From: Mrakia gelida
Lineage: Eukaryota; Basidiomycota; Tremellomycetes; Cystofilobasidiales; Mrakiaceae
Assembly (NCBI GenBank): GCA_024345305.1
Contig: BRON01000011.1
Span: 1-64,000, forward strand
Direction of reading: 5' to 3'
Length of the DNA: 64,000 nt
Part shown: piece by piece, positions 61,671-64,000 of the stretch
Layout of the letters: every line of letters starts with the position of its first letter
Numbering within the stretch: position 1 is the stretch's first letter
Position numbers and translations under genes: made by a program
Notes under the pieces: model-generated
Told to the model about the DNA's origin: nothing
The model's input: only the letters and a program-made list of their open reading frames with translations
Database searches by the model: none

Positions 61671-63365
61671 CTACTTGGACTCGCTCTCCTCGAAGAAGAT
61701 CTCCTTCCAAACCTCCCTCAACGCCTCCAGATCATCCACCGTCGTCACCACCAGCCCCTCCTTCCCCTTCACAGGCAGGTTGTTGACTCTTCCGTGATCG
61801 GTATCCCACTCGCCCTTCTCCTTGAAGTGAACGGCTTTGAATCCGAGGTCGAGGGAGGCGGTGATGCTGTGAGGAGGAAGACGCGTCCGAGGAGTTAGTG
61901 CTCGTTCGTTCGGAAGAGGGAAGTGGGCGATCGCGGGGAGGAAAGTAGATACTCACTTGAGCAGAGAGTCGTCGACGAAGTACTGGGCTGGGAAAGGAGT
62001 GTTGGGAGGGTGGGAAGGGAAGGCGAAAGCGGTTGCCTGGAAGTTCGACGACGAAGAGGAAGAAGAACGAGAGAGTCAGATTGGGTTCAACGACATCACA
62101 CTCCAGCGAAGCGAGCTCCACGAGGTAGCTCATCTAGGAATCGATTTGGTCGACCCGAGGACTGCTCTAGTGTAGAGAAGAGAGCATGAACGAAAGGGAG
62201 GAGACGCGACGAACCTCGTTGAAGAATCCAGCCTCGGGCTTGCAACCGAAGTCGTTATCAGGTCGAGCGTAGTCGCAGAAGACGAGAGCCTCGATCAGAT
62301 CTGACACGCCGATGATGTTGAGGACTCGGAGACCGTGCTGTCGTGTGAATTTAAAAAGAAAGGGATCAGCGTCGACTCGACTCGACTCGCCGCCCACCAA
62401 TCGCGAGCTCAGATGCAACTCACAGTTTTGTAAGCGTTCGTGAGACCTGGATAGAGGCAGGAAAGACTAAGGTCAGCACCCGGAGCCGCCGCAAGGAAAG
62501 AGAAGTAGAGATGAAGATGGACGAACCGAGGATTCGAGCCTTGGAAGGGTCGATGTCTTGGAGGAGTTTCCGAAGCCCAGCGTTGTACGACAAGATCTCC
62601 TCTAACGGCAGGGAAGCATCACAGACTCGATCGTAGTCCAGAGCATCTGAGAAAGGGTGAAACAAGGAGCCCATCGTCAGTTCTTGAGCTCGAATGGCGG
62701 ACGGGTCCAGAACGACGAAAGAGGTCGAGCTCACCGATCTCGTGGTGCTTCACCAGACCTCTTATCGCTAGTCCGTACTCCGAGTAGTACTTCTTGTGCA
62801 GGGTGGAAGCCTTCTCTTCCGAGAGTCCGAGGGAGAGGAAGTAGGCTGGAGGAGGGATGAGAGCAGGAGGAAAGCAAACGAAGCGTGGGGAGGGAGGGAG
62901 AGAGCGAGACGGAGGTGAGCGAACGTTGCTGAGGTTCTGGGAGGTCGACGTCGCTACGAATCCCCCTGGCAGGACTTGAAGGGAGAAGGAAGGACGGTGG
63001 GTACTTACCATGAATCTTCTGCTGCATCAGAAGATGGATCTGAACGAAGAACGAGAGGAGGACGAAGTCAGCTCGAGATCTCTCTTTCCCCTTCCCCGTT
63101 TGCGAGGTTCAGAAGCGCTCACCTTGCTCGACTTTGGGTATAAAGTGTTGTCGATGTCGAGCCAGACGACAGGTCGAGTGTCAGGGTCATCTATTTTGGG
63201 TGTCTTGGTAGAGAGGGTGGAGGAGAGATCTGCTCGAGAAGGTGGCGAAGGGAGGGAAGGAAGGAGGGTTGAAAACGACCGAGCTCATCAGCTTCAGGTC
63301 CCTCCAAGCACCCGTCAACTCAGCTGAGAATGATCTCGATCGCACTCACCGATGTAGCCGGCCAT
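61671..63365 (-). CDS. HAD-family pyrimidine 5'-nucleotidase / phosphatase (Sdt1/Phm8 type)
   Basis: A cytosolic HAD phosphatase likely to act on nucleoside monophosphates (Sdt1-type) or lysophosphatidate/NMPs (Phm8-type). Start ATG at 63365 (MAGYI), then an intron. HAD motif I is WLDIDNTLYPKSSK near 63140, with both Asp. The cap follows (HLLMQQKIH, YYSEYGLAIRGLVKHHEI, ALDYDRVCDASLPLEEIL). Motif II is ILGLTNAYKT near 62430-62530, motif III Lys is in GCKPEAGFF near 62240, and motif IV is YFVDDSLLNI near 61970. The C-terminal exon ends in FFEESESK, stop at 61671-61673. All catalytic motifs are present. About eight exons. Sdt1 and Phm8 cannot be told apart by eye. Confidence 0.85.
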
Positions 63366-63579
63366 TCTAGAGAGATGCTAAACGAGAAAAGGAGACCTTT
63401 GAAAGAGAGGGAAAGAGGGAGTTGATGGACAAAAGAAGGAGAGCTCGCTCGGCCGGGATGAGGTTTCGTTTCGAGGTGACTCGCTCTCCCTTCCCTCCCA
63501 ACCAACTCGACGCTTCGATATCATCAGCAGATAACTCGCTCGGAGCCTCGTCGTCCAGCATCCCTTCCAGTACCTCAAG
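63366..63579. promoter_or_regulatory. Compact divergent promoter
   Basis: Only 214 bp separate the start codons of the HAD phosphatase (-) and the next gene (+), so both promoters must share or overlap here. Confidence 0.5.
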
Positions 63580-64000
63580 ATGGGAAACACGTTTTCGTCC
63601 AGGAAGGAGGAGGAGAGCTCAGAGGAGATCGCCGTTAGTCTTGACCTCCCTCGATTCCCTTCCCCTTCTTCGTCCCGTCCCTCCCATCCTCCTCTAACCT
63701 TCACTCTTTTAAGGCTCGCTGACCATCGCCTCTTCCTTGTTTTTGCAGACTCCTGAACCCGTCATCGAAGAATTCATGCATGTCGAGATCGAGGAGTACG
63801 AACGGTCTTCGCCCATCGACTCTCCCACTCCTCCCTCTCCCGCTTCCTCGACTTCCGAGCTCATCGTGATGGAGGACGAGTTCGCAGAAGTTCATCCTCC
63901 AGAGGAGGAGACTAAGATTGTCAGGAGGGTCGTCGATGAACGTCAAGCGTTCCAACATTGGGTCTGGAAGATCGGCAAGACGAGACAGAAGACGGGCACT
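63580..64000 (+). CDS. Putatively N-myristoylated protein, 5' part only
   Basis: ATG at 63580 opens an 18-codon exon, MGNTFSSRKEEESSEEIA (63580-63633), a classic N-myristoylation start with Gly2 and Ser at position 6. An intron (63634-63748, ending TTTTTGCAG) leads in phase 0 to an exon starting TPEPVIEEFMHVEIEEYERS. That exon stays open to the window end, with acidic and Ser/Pro-rich sequence and then VVDERQAFQHWVWKIGKTR. The protein is probably tethered to a membrane. The family was not recognised. The gene continues beyond 64000. Confidence 0.6.

Overview
The window looks like nuclear DNA of a GC-rich, intron-dense basidiomycete yeast, most likely Pucciniomycotina (Microbotryomycetes, red-yeast type). 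The evidence is that almost every recognisable gene is cut by many short introns with GTGAGT/GTTCGT/GTACGT-type donors, and that the gene set (heat shock factor, glycogenin, Dal5-type permease, MYND protein, Sdt1/Phm8-type phosphatase) is fungal. The species is inferred, not seen.

Positions 1-32632 are a head-to-tail array of six copies of one repeated element, all with the coding sense on the minus strand. Copy 2 (6736-15037, about 8.3 kb) is the only one that keeps both ends in the window. It carries a multi-exon gene combining C2H2-type fingers and an OrsD-like region, a middle conserved region, a RecQ-like DEAH helicase and a Cys-rich C-terminus. This resembles the telomere-linked/subtelomeric RecQ helicases of fungi. 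Every copy has the same right end: a block of about 120 bp of nested palindromes, then an 11-nt spacer ending CGCATACCG (CGCATACCCG in copy 6), then TTAG. The other end is cut at a different place in each copy. The palindrome arms differ in sequence between copies but stay self-complementary. Copies 3+4 and 5+6 are duplicates of one another as a pair. The array is probably subtelomeric, but no telomere repeats are seen.

Positions 32633-37838 are gene-poor. They hold a 25-bp direct repeat and a decayed UBE2W-like ubiquitin-conjugating enzyme gene with at least two reading-frame breaks.

Positions 37839-64000 are ordinary dense gene space: a Dal5/Tna1-type permease (-), an unrecognised ORF (-), an F-box-like protein (+), HSF (+), glycogenin (-), a MYND-finger protein (+), a large coiled-coil protein (-), a weak unrecognised gene (-), an Sdt1/Phm8-type HAD phosphatase (-) and the start of a putatively N-myristoylated protein (+). 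These look like independent housekeeping and metabolic genes. Convergent pairs (HSF/glycogenin, MYND/coiled-coil) and divergent pairs (glycogenin/MYND, HAD/myristoylated protein) are normal for compact yeast genomes.
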